DNA from: Lachnospiraceae bacterium
GTDB taxonomy: Bacteria; Bacillota; Clostridia; Lachnospirales; Lachnospiraceae
DNA length: 64,000 nucleotides
Assembly: GCA_910573755.1 (NCBI GenBank)
Contig: CAJTBO010000021.1
Coordinates: 1-64,000, forward strand
Direction of reading: 5' to 3'
A program made the position numbers and the translations under genes. Below are positions 62,254 through 64,000 of the stretch, one piece after another; the stretch's first letter is position 1; every line of letters starts with the position of its first letter. The notes beneath the pieces are model-generated. The model saw only the letters and a program-made list of their open reading frames with translations. It made no database searches and was not told where the DNA came from.

Positions 62254-63501
62254 ATGCGTTTATTCATATTGGAACTTAAAAGAGTTTTAAAGACAAGAAT
62301 GACTATTATATTATTGCTTTTTTCATTGTTTCTCGCTTTTTTTATGGCTTATATACCGATCACCTTTTCCTGCCACGAATATACGGATGCCGACGGTAAC
62401 AAAGTCGAATTGACCGGCCTTGCTTCCATCAGGTACGAAAAAGACCTGCAGGCGGATCTTGCAGGCGCCGTTACGCCAGAGAAGGTGCGGCAGGCTGTGG
62501 AAGACTATCAGGCATGCCTGAGAAAATACGGGGTGGATAGTTCCTATGATCTGCCGGACGGCGTTTATGAGGAGGAGATCACTCCCTATGCTCCGCTGCT
62601 GCATGGCGTCCGGGAAATATTCGCCAATCCGAACACGGGAATCGCCCCTTCCCTTATGGAGATCGAACCCGCAGATATTGATGACTTCTATGGTCAATGC
62701 GAAAGACGGAACGTCTCTCTGCTGAAACAGGAGCAGAAGGAATCCCCCGCGGCACAGGCAGCCGCGCAGACTATGTATCAGAACGTGGAAAAACCGTTCC
62801 TGTTCTTTCCCGGATACAGCAGTAATCCTATGGATTATCAGATAATCATCGCTTTTTTGATCCTGCTTTTCTGCACGGTGATAGCCGCACCGGTTTTTAC
62901 TTCCGACTACCAGACCGGTGCGGACGATATCCTGCGCTGTACAAAATACGGAAAAACAAAATTTGCGGTTACAAAAATCCTGTCCGCCCTTTTAATCTGC
63001 AGCACAGCCTTTTCTCTCTGCACTTTTATCTACATCATGGTGTCAAACAGCCTTTTCGGCTGGGACTGCACCAAAACCTCCATGCAGATGATCTACTCTG
63101 CCGTCAATCTGCCGGATATGAATATCGGAGAGCTCCAGCGCTTTACCGCCGCTTCCAATATACTCTGTGTCCTAGCGGCTGTAAGTTTTACGCTGTTCCT
63201 CTCCTCAAAATTTAAAAATGTTGCGGTATCCCTGTCAGCGGCTCTGCTGTTTTGTATTCTGCCGATCATCGTCTACATGGCGCTTCCCACAAAAATCGGG
63301 AACTGGATCTATCCCGTGATCCCTGCCGGCGGTGTCGGGCTGCAGACAAGTATTCTATACGCCGTTACTGACTTTGAATTCTGGAATATCGGAAACTCAG
63401 CCATATGGCTTCCCTATGTGATGATCGGGGCTTATATTATCGAGATCCCGCTGTTTATCGTTTTGACGGTTTATTCTTATATCAGGCATAATGCAAGTTA
63501 A
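62254..63501 (+). CDS. ABC-2-type transporter permease
   Basis: 415 residues; AGGAGG and a 4-bp gap to the ATPase. N-terminal span (TIILLLFSLFLAFFMAYIPITF), a large external region (about 40-195), then about five spans in the second half, including QIIIAFLILLFCTVIAAPVF, KFAVTKILSALLICSTAFSLCTFIYIMV, VAVSLSAALLFCILPIIVYMALP and ending near IPLFIVLTVYSYI. Substrate unknown. The transcript ends at the terminator at 63610. Confidence 0.88.
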   Translation: MRLFILELKRVLKTRMTIILLLFSLFLAFFMAYIPITFSCHEYTDADGNKVELTGLASIRYEKDLQADLAGAVTPEKVRQAVEDYQACLRKYGVDSSYDLPDGVYEEEITPYAPLLHGVREIFANPNTGIAPSLMEIEPADIDDFYGQCERRNVSLLKQEQKESPAAQAAAQTMYQNVEKPFLFFPGYSSNPMDYQIIIAFLILLFCTVIAAPVFTSDYQTGADDILRCTKYGKTKFAVTKILSALLICSTAFSLCTFIYIMVSNSLFGWDCTKTSMQMIYSAVNLPDMNIGELQRFTAASNILCVLAAVSFTLFLSSKFKNVAVSLSAALLFCILPIIVYMALPTKIGNWIYPVIPAGGVGLQTSILYAVTDFEFWNIGNSAIWLPYVMIGAYIIEIPLFIVLTVYSYIRHNAS

Positions 63502-63528
63502 AATCGTTTGTATTATATAACCGGTTCC

Positions 63529-63592
63529 TATTATTTGACCGGAAATGCAAACACCGGGATAAAAGCAGTCCATATTATTTGACCGGAAATGC
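63529..63592. repeat. Direct repeat TATTATTTGACCGGAAATGC
   Basis: Exact 20-bp copies at 63529-63548 and 63573-63592, 44 bp apart, after the ABC operon. Without a gene or other assigned role. Confidence 0.75.
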
Positions 63593-63609
63593 CAATACAA
63601 AAACAGAAG

Positions 63610-63656
63610 TATAATTCTCAGGGGCTCTCCTCTGAGAATTATATTTTCATTTTTTC
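63610..63656 (+). terminator. Terminator after the ABC operon
   Basis: 12-bp perfect stem TATAATTCTCAG (63610-63621) with CTGAGAATTATA (63632-63643), extended by a few weaker pairs, followed by TTTTCATTTTTT. Confidence 0.85.
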
Positions 63657-63771
63657 CGGCTATGCTGTCAATGACATTTATAAAACAATAACCTTCTGCT
63701 ATCCCTAAAAGAAAATTCATGTTTATTTTCTTCGATTTCTCTGATCTCCCCTTCTTGTGTTTACATAATAC

Positions 63772-63905
63772 TTATCCACATCCCATTGACTGATTCGGTT
63801 CTATTTTCCTTTTTTTAAAAAGTAATCCACATTTTGGACTCGATTTTTATGAATTTCATGTCATTTTTGCCATCAAAATCCCACTTTTCCACATGTTTAT
63901 CCACA
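63772..63905 (+). other. DnaA-box cluster, possible replication origin region
   Basis: Nonamers TTATCCACA (63772-63780 and 63897-63905), TAATCCACA (63823-63831) and TTTTCCACA (63885-63893), all on the plus strand, in AT-rich DNA that has no gene from 63502 to the end of the window. TTATCCACA is the DnaA consensus. In many Clostridia such a cluster lies just upstream of dnaA; that gene would be right of this window. A chance cluster or another DnaA-titration site cannot be excluded. Confidence 0.55.
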
Positions 63906-64000
63906 TATACACATCTGTCAGGTTAAAATTCCAAAAAAATCACTCATGTCTTTTTCCAAAATGCAAGTATTTTTTTCCATGTCATATCACAACTTTGCTT

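Overview
The window looks like a chromosomal segment of a spore-forming gut Clostridia, most probably family Lachnospiraceae. The evidence is the complete spoIIAA-spoIIAB-sigF and spoVA gene set, low-to-mid GC coding style with strong Shine-Dalgarno sites, a large InlB/DUF11-type surface protein, AAA-ATPase/PDDEXK and Rpn-type proteins, and a two-domain translation-GTPase/NYN protein typical of this family. Most genes lie on the minus strand. Near the right end, at 63772-63905, four DnaA-box-like nonamers in AT-rich DNA suggest that a replication origin region begins there.

Layout. 1-8.3 kb: an Rpn-family remnant, a large surface protein with a small partner gene, a SARP/BTAD-type regulator with another small gene, and a tyrosine recombinase enclosed by a perfect 23-bp inverted repeat. 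8.3-11.2 kb: zinc/cadmium efflux module (P-type ATPase, separate HMA domain protein, ArsR/CadC repressor). 11.4-17 kb: membrane-anchored GH3-like protein, a 0.7 kb degenerate repeat array with about 53-bp spacing, a LUD-domain protein and a chemotaxis receptor. 17.3-18.9 kb: two identical tRNA-Leu genes bracketing a toxin-antitoxin pair and gene debris. 18.9-32.5 kb: a LytTR two-component system, the GTPase-NYN protein, a polysaccharide deacetylase, aldose epimerase-like protein, DegV, GH25 lysozyme, SpoVAE, shikimate kinase, RidA and an exported protein. 32.6-37.1 kb: MacB/FtsX-type ABC exporter with its two-component system. 37.7-43.8 kb: SpoVAD and a sugar/glycosyltransfer operon (FdtB, FdtA, GT2, GT-C-like). 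44-50 kb: pseudogenes, an AAA-ATPase and the sporulation sigma-F/SpoVA cluster. 50-59.7 kb: zinc-ribbon TPR protein, FolC, ValS, HtrA, two BMC shell proteins and a GH13 amylase. 59.9-63.5 kb, plus strand: ECF-like sigma factor, membrane protein and ABC transporter.

The strongest candidate for something new is at 7051-8194. The recombinase gene sits between two inverted copies of a 23-bp site built like a tyrosine-recombinase core site (inverted arms around an asymmetric 7-bp spacer). A near-consensus promoter (TTGCCA, 17 bp, TATAAT) inside the segment currently points out to the right, into a hairpin with a T-run. Inversion would place it facing the small gene and SARP regulator on the left, which lie next to the surface-protein operon. 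I read this as a self-inverting promoter cassette that may phase-vary a surface protein through a SARP regulator. It is inferred from sequence only. A second regulatory candidate is an array of 21-bp-phased GTTT motifs directly upstream of the LytTR response regulator gene, matching the spacing that LytTR proteins are known to prefer.
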